Assembly: GCA_022578605.1 (NCBI GenBank)
Contig: MU394140.1
Coordinates: 80,133 to 144,132, forward strand
DNA from: Camillea tinctor
Taxonomy: Eukaryota > Ascomycota > Sordariomycetes > Xylariales > Xylariaceae
Reading direction: 5' to 3'
Length of the DNA: 64,000 nt
In this document: positions 46,155-59,800 of the stretch, one piece after another
Numbering within the stretch: position 1 is the first letter of the stretch
Layout of the letters: every line of letters begins with the position of its first letter
Position numbers and translations under genes: made by a program
Notes under the pieces: model-generated
What the model saw: the letters and a program-made list of their open reading frames with translations, nothing else
Databases searched by the model: none
Told to the model about the DNA's origin: nothing

Positions 46155-48076
46155 GGGGCTATAAGTTTTGGAGGCCTCTGCAGGCAATTGGAGGGTGAGA
46201 CTGAAGCAGCGTTGGAAATTGTATCAGGTTCCAAGATGGTTGGATGCAGTGAGCTCGCAGAGGAGAAACACGCCTTTTGTTGTCGAGGCGAGGTGTATAG
46301 TAGTTGTAATCAAAGTTGACGGCAGTTTAACTTATCTAAAACAATACATTTTACTGCGCCATCCCACATCCCCCATCCCCCATCCCCCTTTCCCCTCCCC
46401 TAGATGGGCTTCTCATGTTCCGTGAGGCACCTATTCGGGTCCTCCGCTCTACGTACCTCTAGTGGAATGTCATACGAAAAGCTCGTCTCGGGCATGCGGT
46501 CGGTAGACAACCTTGTTCCGACGGGAGGCTGCAGCGGTGCAATTTGCAGTGATAATTTTCAATAAGCTTGTCCTACTAGACTTGTCGAGATGATATTTTT
46601 TACCCTCCCTCCTTTCGATATTAAGCCGACGGAAGCTAACACATAGATCAGCGGCGAAAACCCGTCTGACTTAGAGTAGTGATGACGACTTGCCATACCG
46701 GGCACCAATTTGTCCAGCGATGGGATTTCCAGATGGTTATGATGATGGTGATGTCCCACCACGATTTATCTAGGTCAGGACTCCCAGTATCGGGCCCGAG
46801 AGGGGCTGGTCGGTTTCCCCCACACAGGCATCCTAAATACATCAGGTTTCACAGGTGTTGAATCGATCGTACGGTTTTGTGTTTTTCTTGAGTTACCAAG
46901 TCATCTGGCTTGCTGCACCCCAGATTTGCCAAGTATAGATCGGGCGGGTTGATGATATGGGTTGGCCTGCCAGACTCGGCTATCCAGGTTACCGCAATAA
47001 ACGCAGCTATTTTCTTTCTCTTTTCCCCTTTTATTCCGTTTATAGAGAAGGAATTGGGGGGGGGGGTTGATTGAAGAAGATGGGAGGTTTGTCAGAATAA
47101 GTTATTTAATTCTAGTTGGGACAATGCTTTTTTTTTTTTTTTTTTCAATTTATTATTATATCTACCTAGGGTTCTGATATATTTATAATGTTTGTCAGCA
47201 TCGTGTTGGTTTCTCTTACTTTTTCTCTTACTTTTTTCCTTCCTTGTTTCTGTCCTCGCTCATAACTTCGTTTACATACGTACCTACACACCACTTTTTA
47301 AATACATGTGACAGATAACTTACAAAACACGAACTCCAAACAACTTTAGTCTACCCATCTAAGTACGTACTTTTACAGAGTCACATGTAGAGCAAACAAG
47401 TCTAGGTTATATGGCTTACATACTACCTACTACTTGCTACCTTCCTTATTCATTTCATTTTTACTACCACCGTGCTATCTGCTACTATGTATGTATGACT
47501 GACATCCCAGTGCTGCCATGCAGGTACCTAAGTACATATAGAAATAAGGTTTCTGTCTCGTTACCTGCTATTCTTATCCTACCTACTATCCTAACGTATC
47601 CACTATCAATATCCCACTATCATCATCTCCCACTACCTACTCCTCCATCACCAATCATACTACCCTCCCACATAACATACAACATACAACAACGGACCTG
47701 TCACAACAAAGCCCGACCACGACTAGGAATAGAAGAAGGAAAAGAAGTAGAAGTAGAATAAAGGAACCCCACAATCCACACAATCCACACAATCCACAAA
47801 CGGCGTCTTATATAGCTCGATCTGGTCGGTCTGGTTATTTCTTGCTGCTCCTATTGGTCTTCAGGCAGGCTCCACGATCCACGCAGGTCTGGGCCCCAAT
47901 ATTGATTGCCGCATTGAGCAACTGGTCTCCCCACCTTGTTGGTGCGCTGGCTGACAACCTCCAATACGAGTGTGCTAATGCCAGGGTCTTTTCTGGTAGG
48001 CTGATAGATCGATAAACAAAGATACTAAGATAGCTTCGCCGCAGTGAAGTGAGTAGTAACGTCTTGCGACCCAGCA
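46155..48076. other. Intergenic, 1.9 kb
   Basis: Contains a CATCCCC triple repeat near 46368-46388, a G run at 47056-47066, a T run near 47130-47146 and CT/AC-rich DNA near 47580-47800. No gene recognised. Confidence 0.5.
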
Positions 48077-49318
48077 ATGCCTAGCTCTGGCTCCTCCGTC
48101 TACACTACCACTACTGCCACAACACCGAACGCTGCTCACACGAGCATGGGCCGACCGCAACCACATTCTACCGCGCCCAATTCGTCTCGTATATACACTT
48201 CTTCCTCACTTTCGCCCTCACCTTTACCTGTGCTTGCACTTGCACTTGCACCTGCACCCTCGTCCACACCCGCGCCCGCAACCGGTGCTTCGTTTTCACA
48301 TAGAAGAACTCATCCGAGTCCAAACAAGATGATGCGCAATATCGATCGCCCCCCGCCTGCCGACCTCTCAAGTCGTCGCAAGAACCAGGTCCACCCCGAA
48401 GTCAGTAGGAAGAGAAGTGCCTATTTTGAGAATGAGTTCGCCGCAACCAACCGGGGGTCCGACCCTGTCAAGGTCCGCATACATAACGAGGCCGTCGTAT
48501 TGGCCGAGCTCAAGACAAACGTCATTGCAAGTCTCCTTCTATCCCTTCCCCTACCCCTATCTAACGTAAGAGTGGGTCATTAATACCCTGCACATAGATT
48601 AAAGATGAGTTTTCCTTCATCACCGATCTGTCATATCACCTATCCAATCGCTACCAGCGGCCGATATCGTCCATCGCTATTACCTTGGGCCATGGTAGCT
48701 GTATGATGTTTGCCGGTTCTTTCGAGCCAGCCTATACCTTGACCATCTACGCCCTGCCGAGTCTGGTTCAGCCGACGACCAATAAAAGGAATGCCGCTCT
48801 CATCCAGCGACATCTCCAGGAATCTCTGCGAGTCATGCCTTCCAGAGGTTATATACACTTTGTGGCCACCCCTGAAGAAAACGTCGCCGTGGGAGGCAAG
48901 ACCATTGCTGCCGAGATAGACGAGTCGACCAGAGGCACCACGAACTCACCCGAGGCGGAAGTACCTAGAAAGGCGGTTAGGCCTGGTCGAAAGCTAAGTG
49001 TCAAGGTATATATAGACTGCATCAACTCTTGACGTACCTAGACTAGTTCGTGCCCCGTTCAACTAACTCAAATTATAGTCCTTTAGTAATTTCATGTCAT
49101 CTTCTCAAGCCGATCTCGTCGAGAGAGTGTCTACGCCTCCACCAAGCACCTCAGGAGAGTCCTCACGTATCACAACTATACCCGAGGTTCCACCTACGCC
49201 CCCCGACGATGACGGGGTTGGTGCGCTAGTCGAGAGAAAGCAACCGAAAACCGCATCTCGCCGCAGGAGCCTGAGGTTTGCTTTATTTGGCGGAAAGGCT
49301 TCGCCTGAAGGATATTAG
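48077..49318 (+). CDS. Protein with embedded MIF/tautomerase-like domain
   Basis: Exons 48077-48526, 48598-49005 and 49079-49318, all phase 0, 365 aa. Residues 1 to about 135 are Ser/Thr/Pro-rich and basic. The MIF-like domain spans about 140-270. It opens VVLAELKTNV, then FITDLSYHLSNRYQRPISSI, MFAGSFEPAYTLTIYALPSL, RNAALIQRHLQESLRVMPSR and GYIHFVATPEENVAVGGKTI, in the strand-helix order of macrophage migration inhibitory factor. The C-terminus is Ser/Pro-rich and basic (ASRRRSLRFALFGGK). Val141 occupies the place of the catalytic Pro1 and the domain is not N-terminal, so tautomerase activity is unlikely. Intron 1 is GC-AG (GCAAGT donor). Function unknown. Confidence 0.8.
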
Positions 49319-50040
49319 GAGTATTGCTGGGTTCGACAGGTGAAATCCAAAGGTCTCCTTTTAACCCTCCGGTAGTATCTTGTGTCCAGGGATTTGTGGA
49401 ACGAGGGAGAAGGCCGATATTTCGCCCGACTCGAGAGCTAGTAGAGGCTGGTGTACTTCGGGCTGAATTTCGATGACAAGACGGCATGACCAGGATTCGT
49501 GCATTGGCGCACCGGCGTTGGGGCGATAAAAGCATCATCAGTCATTAGACGTAAGGCGGCGTTTCTGCGTTTGACTTCTCATTTAGGGGTTAAGGAGCCG
49601 GTTTTTAAGTAAAAGAAGTTATTGTTGGGAGTTGTGGTTTCTATCTGCATATGGATTGGTGATGACTCTTACGCAATTACACGGATTAATGATTGGCTAC
49701 TATGAGAGCCTCTTTGCAGATGAAGCCGCATTGGGTGTTTGACTGTCATTGGTGTGAGATGTGACCATGTGCGTTTTCAACAGGTATCCTCGCAGATGTT
49801 GCGCATTTCGCCAACGCCATATATCTAGAGAAGGCATTTCTCTGACTAATGGATTTCCACAGTGTCGGTCTCGTCAGCGAAAGAGATGAGAGCATATATA
49901 TTAATATTAATCGTAGGATGGCGAAAGGTGGGTATGCTCTCTTCTTGACAATGATCTAGATTCAAGTGGTTTACGGGTGCAGGTATCGATCTTTATGTCA
50001 TGGGCAACGGGAAAAGGAGAGGGGAAAGGGGAGAAGCGGC

Positions 50041-50237
50041 CGGGGGGGGGGGGGGGGGGGTTAAATTTTTAATTTATATATTTTAGTAGGTAAATATAAA
50101 ATATATTATTTTAAAAAAAAAAGTACCACAATATTTTAATAGATTAGNNNNNNNNNNGCGCCCGGCGGGCGGGCCCCCCCCCCCCCCCCGCGCCCCGCGC
50201 CCCGCCCCCCCCCCCGCCCGCCCCCCCCCCCCCCCCC
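50041..50237. other. Assembly gap wrapped in poly-G and poly-C
   Basis: About 20 G at 50041-50060, then AT-rich sequence, ten N at 50148-50157, then over 70 bases almost purely C and G. Same character as the gap near 21.5 kb, so the flanks should not be trusted. Confidence 0.85.
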
Positions 50238-52318
50238 TATATATGTTCATGTATATATGTTCGTAGGTAAGTAGATATGATATGATATGATACTAAGACG
50301 TCCGACTATATGTTATTCGAGTAGGTACATCCTTAGGTAGGCTAGGTCTCTTACATGAAAGCCATTCACAAAGTTATGTAAGTCACCTATAGAAATAAAT
50401 AAACAGATAAAAAAGGTTATATGTTGCTTGTATGTGAGTTAACCTCTGTTCCAAGTCCACCTAGTAACCTAGCAGTCTACCTAGTAGGTAGGAGGGCTAC
50501 AGCTGGTAATCTTGATCAAACAGCTGGCAGTACCAATAGGTATGTAGTAACCGGTAGTAACCAAATGGTCAGCTCCACTTAAACTCTTTTTCAACTAACT
50601 GGAACGGTCTCACGTACAAGAACATCTGCGCAACATTTTGAGCTCAAGACTAACTTAAAACGTTTCAACTACTTCTAATTACCTACCTTCACTTTTTAAA
50701 TAAATATTTGTTGATCTTCTCCGAGGTCAACTCCATTCATGGATTGGACTTTACACCGGTTTTATTTCGGCCCTTAAGAAGAGATTTCCTTTGCGCAACC
50801 TATTAGAGTATCTTGTAATACCGGACTTTTACTTTCTCTCCTGGTTTCATTCCCCGTCCCTCATTCTAAGAGACGTCACAACCAACCAACCAGAAAAAAA
50901 AAAGAAACAACAACAACACCAACGCCACCACCACCACCACCACCACCACCCCCCTCACCAAAATTAACTTACTAAAGCTACCAACGAAAAATTAAAAGGC
51001 TCCGAGAACACAAGCGACAGCCACTGATAGACAAGATATAGCCTCGTCACCTGACACAACCCGCCGGAGTCGTTTCTCATCCGCATGTGCATCCTAAAGG
51101 TTCTGACCTAGACTCTTGTCGGCTGCCCCGCGAACCTTCGCCCCCGGAACCAGTAGGAATACCGCGGCGCCATCCGCGTTACCTTGGACGTAAGTCAGCC
51201 CAGCCCATTGGTTCGTCACAACACTCATTGGAACCCGATTTATAGTGTACAGCTGACTCAGAGAGAGCCCACTGCCCTGCTGCAAAGCACAAGTCAAAGC
51301 CTATCCTCTCACTCCGAAGGGAGGGAGAGAAAAAAAAAAAAAAAAAGGAGGGCTAAGGGCGCATCGTGGAAGCTTGTCTCAGACGAGATCAAATCTTCAT
51401 CGTCGATGCCGCGGGGGCGGGGAGGTTCGGGCCACCGCGTTTGATAACCCACCAAACGACCTTTTGTCCCGGATAACCCAACTTATTTATTACCTAGATC
51501 TTTCTACCAAAATGGAGGTGAGACAGACTTTCTCTATCTTGGAACCTGAGGTCTTCCTTAACCTCGCTACCTATCTCTACACACACGTCTTTGTTTCCTG
51601 CTTATGAAGCTTGATCCCGGTCTGCCTTCTATCTCTGCCAAGTGGCACACATACACCGCCCCATATTGATTACTTTTTTATTCACACCGTTCAGCGACGT
51701 GAACGTGACCAGTTCTTTTTACAGTACATCTCACCGCTAAACTCTCTATTCTACTGCTCTGTTCTGTCTGTCACTGTTTCCCGATTCTTCTGCTGTTGCG
51801 TAGCCCTACTTCATCCATGGCCGCTTGAATTCCAAGTCCCATCCATCGATCCAGTAACATCCCGTCCAGCCCATTCTGGTCCCGTCCAAAACTGCGCACG
51901 TCCAAGCTCAACCACGATCCGGTTGACTCACCACCCCGATCCTGTCTCTCTCTCTCTCTCTCTCCTTTGCTTGTTCGCTTGCCTTTTCTCTCACACGGCG
52001 GATTCCCCCATTTACTCATTTGTTGTGTGACGGTGAGATCAGCAATGAATCTAGCTCGCTTCTTCCAACCATTCCACGGAAGCGGAATGCCTCTCTTTAA
52101 TTGAGTTGGTCATCTAGAACTGTGGCTTTTTTTCATTCCCAATATTAATTTGGGTCCATCTCGAATTCGTCTCTCCCCCTACCTGCAGCTATCCTTTCAC
52201 TGTCATCTATGAGTCTCTTCTGGCTTAAAATATCCCTCCCGAGCCCGTGGATTCGGCAACCTCGTCTGTAGATTGGCTGGTTCGCCAATATGGCCAATAT
52301 GTGAATGTGCCAAAAACA

Positions 52319-52362
<44 letters not shown>

Positions 52363-52366
52363 AACA
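52319..52366. repeat. CA microsatellite
   Basis: About 18 CA units ending in CAAA repeats, roughly 200 bp upstream of the gtr2 start. Confidence 0.95.
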
Positions 52367-52564
52367 AAGCCCGATATCTGAGGTTCTGAGTCGTTCTCTC
52401 CTAGGAGGACATTCTCCCTCTCTCTATTAGCGGCAATGTGCCAGAGAAAAGAAGTTATATTTGTATATAGGGGAGACCTGCCCTTATAGCTTAGAGTGTT
52501 GATTGACTATCGGACAAGCGTCTTCGAACCTGAGCTCTTGGTTATTCATTGCTTGCGTTTCGCC

Positions 52565-53862
52565 ATGGCTTCTCGGCTCCGCGGTCGGGAGACCTTCCCT
52601 GAATTTGACAGCGGCGGCGGCAGTTCCTCCCAAACACAGCCTGATGATCTTACTCCTGCCCAGCAAAATCTAACGCGCGTATTTGAACAGAATCGCCAAA
52701 GACAACAGAGAATTAATAGTGTAAAGGGGCCCGAGCAAGCCCCGGATGCATCTGCTAAAGGAAAGCCTAGATTGCTCTTGATGGGGCAGAGAAGGTACAC
52801 TTCCATGACCCCAGCGTTGGCCCTAGCGCAGAAAGCTAATATCGTATAACAGAAGTGGCAAGTCTTCTATTTCAAGTGTGGTCTTTCATAAGTTGCCACC
52901 GAGTGAGACGCTATTTCTTGAATCTACGGCTCGCATTCAGAAGGACTCCATGCCGTAGGTGTTCCAAACTGGTCTTTGTTTTTGCCTTATTAACGCGTAT
53001 CGGCAGATCATTCATGGATTTCCAAGTATGGGATTTTCCGGGCCAGATCGACATATTCGAGAACCCAACCTTCGATATCGACGCTATGTTCGGAGAGATC
53101 GGAGCACTAATTTGGGTTATCGACGCCCAGGATGACTATATGGAGGCCGTGGCTCGTTTGAACGTGACCATATTAAATCTTCAGCGCACATACCCGAACA
53201 TTAAAATCGAGGTATTTATTCATAAAGTAGACGGTTTATCAGATGACTACAAGTTGGATATTCAACGAGATATCACGATACGCATCCAGGACGAGCTCTC
53301 GGATCATGGATTCGAGAATGCGCCAGTTACCTTTCACCTAACTAGTATCTATAACCACAGCATATTTGAAGCTTTTAGCAAAGTGATTCAGAAACTGATA
53401 CCTCGGCTGGGTATACTCGAGGCGATGTTAACCAATCTCTGCCGCACGTGTCGCTTTGAAAAAGCTTACCTCTTTGACGTCCTCTCTAAGATCTATATTG
53501 CGACGGACAGTGCCCCTGCAGACATGGCAAGTTATGAGATCTGCTCCGACTACATCGATGTCATAATAGACGTCACAGAAGTGTACGGCAGCTGGCCCAG
53601 AACACCGCGGTACCGCGAGACCCTCGAAGGGCCGCCGTGGAATCAGAAGCTGGAGGACCAGGTAGCCTCTAACTGGGCCGAGAGCTGCATGGTGCTGAGC
53701 GACGGGAATAAGCCGATCATCTTGCGCGAGGTAGACAGGTACCTGGCTCTAGTAGCCATCATGAAGGAGGATAGCTACGACAAGATGCCACTCGTCAATA
53801 TGAACGTCGAAGTAGTCGTGGAGGGACTGAAGGACTTCTTCGAGATCACCAAGCCTAAATAA
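52565..53862 (+). CDS. gtr2: Gtr2-like Rag GTPase (RagC/D type)
   Basis: Partner of Gtr1 in the vacuolar EGO complex that signals amino acids to TORC1. Exons 52565-52794, 52853-52954 and 53007-53862; phases fit, 395 aa. The P-loop is formed across intron 1: G74QRRSGKSS. The G3 motif is WDFPGQ (residues 119-124), and G4 is HKVD, the RagC/D form. The C-terminal roadblock-like region follows, with AYLFDVLSKIYIATDS and YEICSDYIDVIIDV. The roughly 65-residue N-terminal extension is polar and Gln-rich. Phase at each junction and the P-loop fix the splice sites. The protein is longer than the yeast one, mainly at the N-terminus. Confidence 0.95.
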
Positions 53863-56800
53863 ACTATTAAAGGTCAACTTGGGCTTATGGCTATGCAGGT
53901 TGGTTTGGTATTTTTATCTACAGAGCATTCGGAGGCTCAAAATCCTCTCCCTCTTCATCCCCTTGTATGCTGGACTAGTGAATTCGGGGAATAGCATCAA
54001 AATGGGAGGTGGATAAAGATAGCCACACGGGTATATAGGGTCTGCTGAATAAAAGTGCCTCGTGCGTTTATTTTATCTCCCGCTGTTCCTCCCGATAGCT
54101 GCCGGGTGAAAGATAGTTCGAGGAGGCTTGTGAAGTTATGTTAGATGAGGCCTTATAATATTCGACTATGACTATGATGTGTCACCATAGCAAGTTGTCC
54201 TTATGATAGATTATATTTTCTGTGGGATTCTGTTGTCCCACGTATTCTTCCTATGAGCAGAATCTGTGTCACTGAACGGACCCATAGCTAAATTACGAGG
54301 AAAGCCACTACCTAACTAGGTAGGTTGAGCAAAGTCGTGCGAGTGAAGTGAGTAGGCTGTAAGCCATATATGATATCACTCCCAGCCCGGGCTTCCGAGT
54401 CTTCCATAGGTTATATGTCTCACACGAACACGAACACATATACAGATGAACGTTGGATCTTTCGGGTGTCACCCCCAACCCCTTTTTCGTAATTTGTATT
54501 GTATTCCTCTATTATTTGTATATACACATATACCTACTTAACTAGTCACTCATTGACTGCTACCTGACTTTCACCTTATAATAAACAGGACGTACATTCA
54601 CATACTATGAAAAACCCCCCACGGATCCCCATAATGCGCTTTATGAGAAGTTCCGTAGATCTTTATGGATTTCTCATAGAAATTTGCGCACGACCCTGGC
54701 AATAAAGAGGCATATTCTACATACCTATATATCAAAATGTAGGTACTGTTCTAGGTAGTTTCAGGCTATAAAATTTCCGATTGGATATAGCTAGTTGATC
54801 TATGCAGGGTAGAGTTGTGGGGTTTGATGTTAGCATTTTCATACACCACAATCTCACTACTTACCTACTATCAAGGAAAGGAGGAATGAAGTAGGAGTGG
54901 ATTATCACGATGCCTGTCTACTCGATCAGGTCTTAGCCGAAAGCTAGGCAAGCAGTACCGCTTGCTCTTCTTTGAGGATAAGACTCGATTTTGTTGTTTA
55001 TTGTTCCGAATTTAGGCGGCGACCCGCTAACAGGAATCAGGAAGTTATGAGGATGGGGAAGTATTCCTCCTTGAGTACTGTCGTTACCATCTTAGACCTA
55101 GGCACCTCGCGCAAGGCTAGGTCATATATCACCCCATATCTTGAGGGAACACAAATTCATATTACCTAGAGGCATATATATCGATTTAGATTGTAACCTG
55201 CCTTTGCGCAGCAGGTTAGATATTTGCTTACGACAATACTTCTCTCCCTTAACCTTATTGTCCCCAGGTTCGAAAATAACATGGTGTAGAAGAAAGTGCA
55301 AACTATTACTCTGCTCAGCCTCTCCCCTCACTTCTGTCCTCCCGGGTGCTCTCCGTGTCTTCCCCGTCATAGTCATCCTGTTCGCGTTTATAAAGGGTTT
55401 GCCGACCATGTCTTCTTGCTCTTGCTTAGCAAAGCACTTCCCAGAACACCTGACCAGATATTCCACACACCCGGAGCCCATATTTGCCTCCAGGTTTTAA
55501 TCTCTAACTCGTGGTTTGGGATCCCATACTACATCCACAAGGGGCGGAAGAGTCGTGGGAGAAGCATCGGGGTACACGCACAGTAATCGTGTTTTCATTC
55601 TAGTGATACAATATAGCTGCTTACCCATGCATCACTACACTACTCAGTGCTGCTGGATATAGATGAAGGTAAGAACCATAACGCTAGATTTATTTGAGGT
55701 CCCAGGAGGTTTGGATGGTGGATATTATCACTAGAATATAGCTATAGGTGTAGTTGTAGACTCATAGTGACTTGAACCAAAAAAAAGTCGCGACTAGGTT
55801 AATAATAGGAAAGGAAAGAAGATAATACAAGTAACTAGATTATATAGTTTTTCGTATCGTTGCCGTATCGTTGAGAGGAGACGGATGGTCCTGTATCGAG
55901 TCAACAGGTTGGTAGGCTAGCTGTGGTATAAACTGTTAAACATTAAATTGGAAATCTACCTATCTAACTGTTCTCGTGCAGAAAAACCTGGACTCGTTCG
56001 GTTCACTTTGGTGTCACCGTAGTATGGTAGTTGTGGATCGTGAGACAGGTACTGGGAACTCAAGCCCATGGTTGTTGAGCCATGGGGATAGCGATGGCAT
56101 GTCCCATGAAGTTCTTAAAGTAAAACTGGTCCAACACATGAACCATGCGAAGACATAGGAGATATGGCGGTATATAGCCGTCTCAGAGTATCAAATTGAT
56201 TAAGGTTGACTCTTCGACTCTCGTTGATCATGCCGGAACTTTCGGTTCGAGATAGATAGTAGCATATAATAGCCTCATCGTTTAGACGGTACTGATTTCT
56301 CTGGATTATGGTCGCGAGATCGTAGGTCTGGAACTAGGTGACGAGAGTCGAGATTCAATAACGGTCGTCGGAATATGCAAGCGTTAGTTTCTCTACTCCA
56401 GTGAGTATAAGCTCAACACGCATGTAAAAGCATGCTGCCTTTCCTTGATGGAAAATGTCTTTCTCAATCAATGGATGTGCGAATAAGGGACGTAACTAAG
56501 GACGATGTACCCATTTCTCTAGGAGGCACTGGCATGGTTTACATAATATTTTCCATCAGGATGGGGATGAGAGTTATTGGGCAGCGGAGTTTCAATCGGA
56601 TCGATTCTCAGGGAAAACAAGAGAATAGTAAGGGATCTTTTGCCAAGTGTCTAGACCTTGAGATGGTCAAAGCTAGACCATCGCTTAGGCCAGACTATGA
56701 CAATACAAATCTATATAAAACCATTAGAGAATGGGGAGTATATATAAGGGGTATCTTACTACCAATAGTTCGACGAGCTTTTCCCGTCTACCCAAGAAGC

Positions 56801-59800
56801 AACCCGGAGACCGTACCTAGGATTTCATTTTCCCGGCGGCAAGCTTATCCGAGGCTATTGGTTATGACGGCCTGGAAATGGCTACGGTTTTCTAGCTTGC
56901 CGCCTGATACCTTGGTTAGATAGATGTACTTTAGAAGCCTTCGTAGACGTCAGCTCTAATTTCAAAGATATTTCGGAACGTCATTCCCATGGTAAGCCAC
57001 GATCATGACATCAATACAGAGAGACACCACGCCATACCACATAGGTAGTTAGGCAGCCTAACTAGCAACCACGCCATCTAAAGCGGCACATACACTACAT
57101 ATAATACTACAATATTCATTATACGTCCAATAAACCATTAGTCCAGCCGGCCCGCTCCCACTAGGACCGTAGAGCCGACTTCACAGGTTCCGCCGTTCAC
57201 CCGTGCATAGTGTAGTCATAGGGCCGTAGCTCGGCAAGCGTGCTCGGTGGAGAAGTATAGGAACCAAGGGGGGAACCAAGGGACGAACGCCAATCCCCAA
57301 TTTCCGCTACTGTCGTAAAAGGGGTTGAAATTAGAATCACAGTCCCGCGCAAAGGCGGGGAGACTACCGAATCTACGATAATTCCGCGCTGGGAGCGAGG
57401 CTGTGCGGCTATAAAAAAAAAGAACACTTGTTAGGACGCATTGATGGGTTGATGGGCATGAGCATGAAAATCAGGAATTCATTCCATCTCGTATCCAGAT
57501 TTTTGTGGAGGATATCTAGCGGGGAGGACTCTCCTCCCTCTCCCCCCTCTCCCCCGGCGGCACAAAAGCTGCTGCAATTACCGGCATCCTGAGTCGGGGT
57601 CTCGCTTCCAGAACGATATTCTAGACTAGAACAGAAGCGTGTTCAAACGAAAGACACACGTAGTGTTGTTTATTTTCCCTCGACTCAATGAGAAACAAAT
57701 GAAAATTGCGAATCTGAGTAAGGACATAACGTGGTAGGTGTCGTGTCATTGGTATAAAACTTTTTATTTTTTATTTTTTTTTACACATGCACGTCAGATT
57801 GATGATATTAGCGATGGTAGTAGTGATGATGATGGTAATGATAGATGATGATTTTTTGTCGTTGGCCGCTGCGAGTAAGCGACTTGGCGAGAAGTATGAC
57901 ATTATTCCTTATGCAAGGTGATTGGATAGTATAAACAGATCATGATCCTGGATAGTCAAGTCATCGCTTGCATTGGATGGAGATGCGCAGATGTTGCGAA
58001 TTGATTTACACTAATACATACCTACGCAGCTACGGCGTGTATGTAAGTGTCAGTGTAAGTGTAAGTGTTATTAGGTATATAGGTAAACAAGATTAGATCA
58101 GTATGATTTTCCGTCGATTGGTGGAGAAGCTCGTGTTTATCAGCCGCGCGCAAAAAAAGGTTGGTTACTTACTGTAAGAATAGCGTACACATACATTGAC
58201 TCCATACAAGAAGAGCAAAAGAACTTCTTCCGGCGGGTAGATAGGGTAGATAGGGTAGATAGGCGAGTTTATCTGAAAGCTTATTTTGCATTCTAACTTA
58301 CAATCTGATCGAGGCATTGGTCCGATTTCTCAAGTCAGTGTCACAGGTCAGTGTCACTTACCCTTTTGTTTCTCTTGTATTGAATCTCCCCGAGACCATG
58401 TGTGTATGTAACGGGTGAGAAGTCAATTAATATCATACGGTCTCAGAGCCATAATTTGTGTGCGACCCTTATTATTAGAAGCTGCTGATGGACTTCTTTG
58501 GTGATAATTGCTAAGTTGTTCAAAATTCACCGCAGCAACAGATTGGACAAATTGAAGCATAAACCAAGGGGGACGATCGCCTAAAGCAACCATAATAAGA
58601 GCCGATCCTTTCCAATCAAAGTAATCAATGAAGATTGTGTCGGCAATAAGAATTTAGATTATATTTCTCGTCAGGGGAGTTGGGGAGAGAGTTATTGGTG
58701 CTGTTGGTAGCAGATGGTAGAGACGAGCGGCAAGGTTAGTCTATCGGACAAAGGCGAGAGAAGGCCGGAAGAACAAAAGAATAAAGTAAAAATAAATTAC
58801 TTCAAGTTCAAAATTGGCTTCGCATCCAATCAGAGATCCTTCCTTACTTTATTTAGCGCGTTTTGTAGAACTCCCCGAGTCTCTATTGTACTCACTGCGC
58901 TAAGGATAAACTACGAGGAGACAAAGCCAATCAGGATTCCTTGCTTGTCAAATTACCCACAGACGTTCTCAGGGGCAGGCTAATGTAAGGCCTGCCTATG
59001 GATCTAGACCCCACCAAGCCCACCACCTTGCTGACTAGTGCCAAGTCAAATTACTTAACCCCCCCTGGCCCCCATCCCTCTTTTTATGATCGGCGCGAGT
59101 CCCTACTGGGTGAAGAAACAAAATACTTTAAAAACGATCAAAGGGGGGGCGTGGAGGGGGTGAAAGCACCTGCATAATCCCTCAGCCAATCACAGATCTT
59201 TCAAACGGTGGTCCGATGTATGTAGATTAGATAAACGAAAGGAAGGGAAGAAGGTTAAATGAATTAAACTATATACTTAACTAGTAGAAATACATTTTTT
59301 ATTTTTCTCTGATGTTATGCGACTCTAACAACCTACTGACCTAACAAATATTAATTGTTTGTGCCAGGTAAGAAACTTGTGGGAATGAATCAATGGACGG
59401 GCTTGAAGGTTCCATAGTAAATACGTATGGACCATCCTGCGATCAGCAAAACTCTTTCGGTGTAAGGAAAGGGGGCCGACCGTGGAGCCAAGAAATACGA
59501 TGAATTGCAACTTCCATATGTCATTGGTTCAGAGAGAGATGCCAAGTATGGTGTGGGTTTTTGGGTTCATGGCAAGATGGGCTGGTGAGGCAAGTGAATC
59601 TCGGGAATTTCGTAGGTAGGTTAGTGAAGTTTTCTTTCCTGTCTCTGCTTTCCCTCTGCTTTCCGACTCTGCCTGACTCTGCCAGTACCTGACCTAAGCT
59701 GATCTCGTGAACAGGTTAGTGTAGTGCAGTACTTAAGTAGTTACAACCTAGTGTAAGTCAACGCAGTTCTGCATGTTCTAGCCATTTATTACTGCCCCCC

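Larger units (their letters stand above)
49319..52564. other. Intergenic, 3.2 kb, with an assembly gap
   Basis: No gene recognised. It holds a gap wrapped in poly-G/poly-C, an ACC repeat at about 50923-50950, an A run near 51330-51346, a CT run near 51948-51964 and a CA microsatellite. The stretch 51600-52060 is pyrimidine-rich and may be gtr2 leader. Confidence 0.55.

Noticed and set aside
47835..48077. Minus-strand ORF abutting the MIF-like gene
   Set aside because: It has no ATG at its start, no family resemblance and overlaps the leader of a well-supported gene.
40431..49318. Possible secondary-metabolite cluster around the ABM protein
   Set aside because: No synthase, transporter, cytochrome P450 or pathway regulator is nearby; neighbours are unrelated.
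52487..52550. tRNA-like stretch (TAGCTTAGAG ... TTCGAACC)
   Set aside because: The A and B boxes are only loosely matched and the T stem and acceptor stem do not pair.
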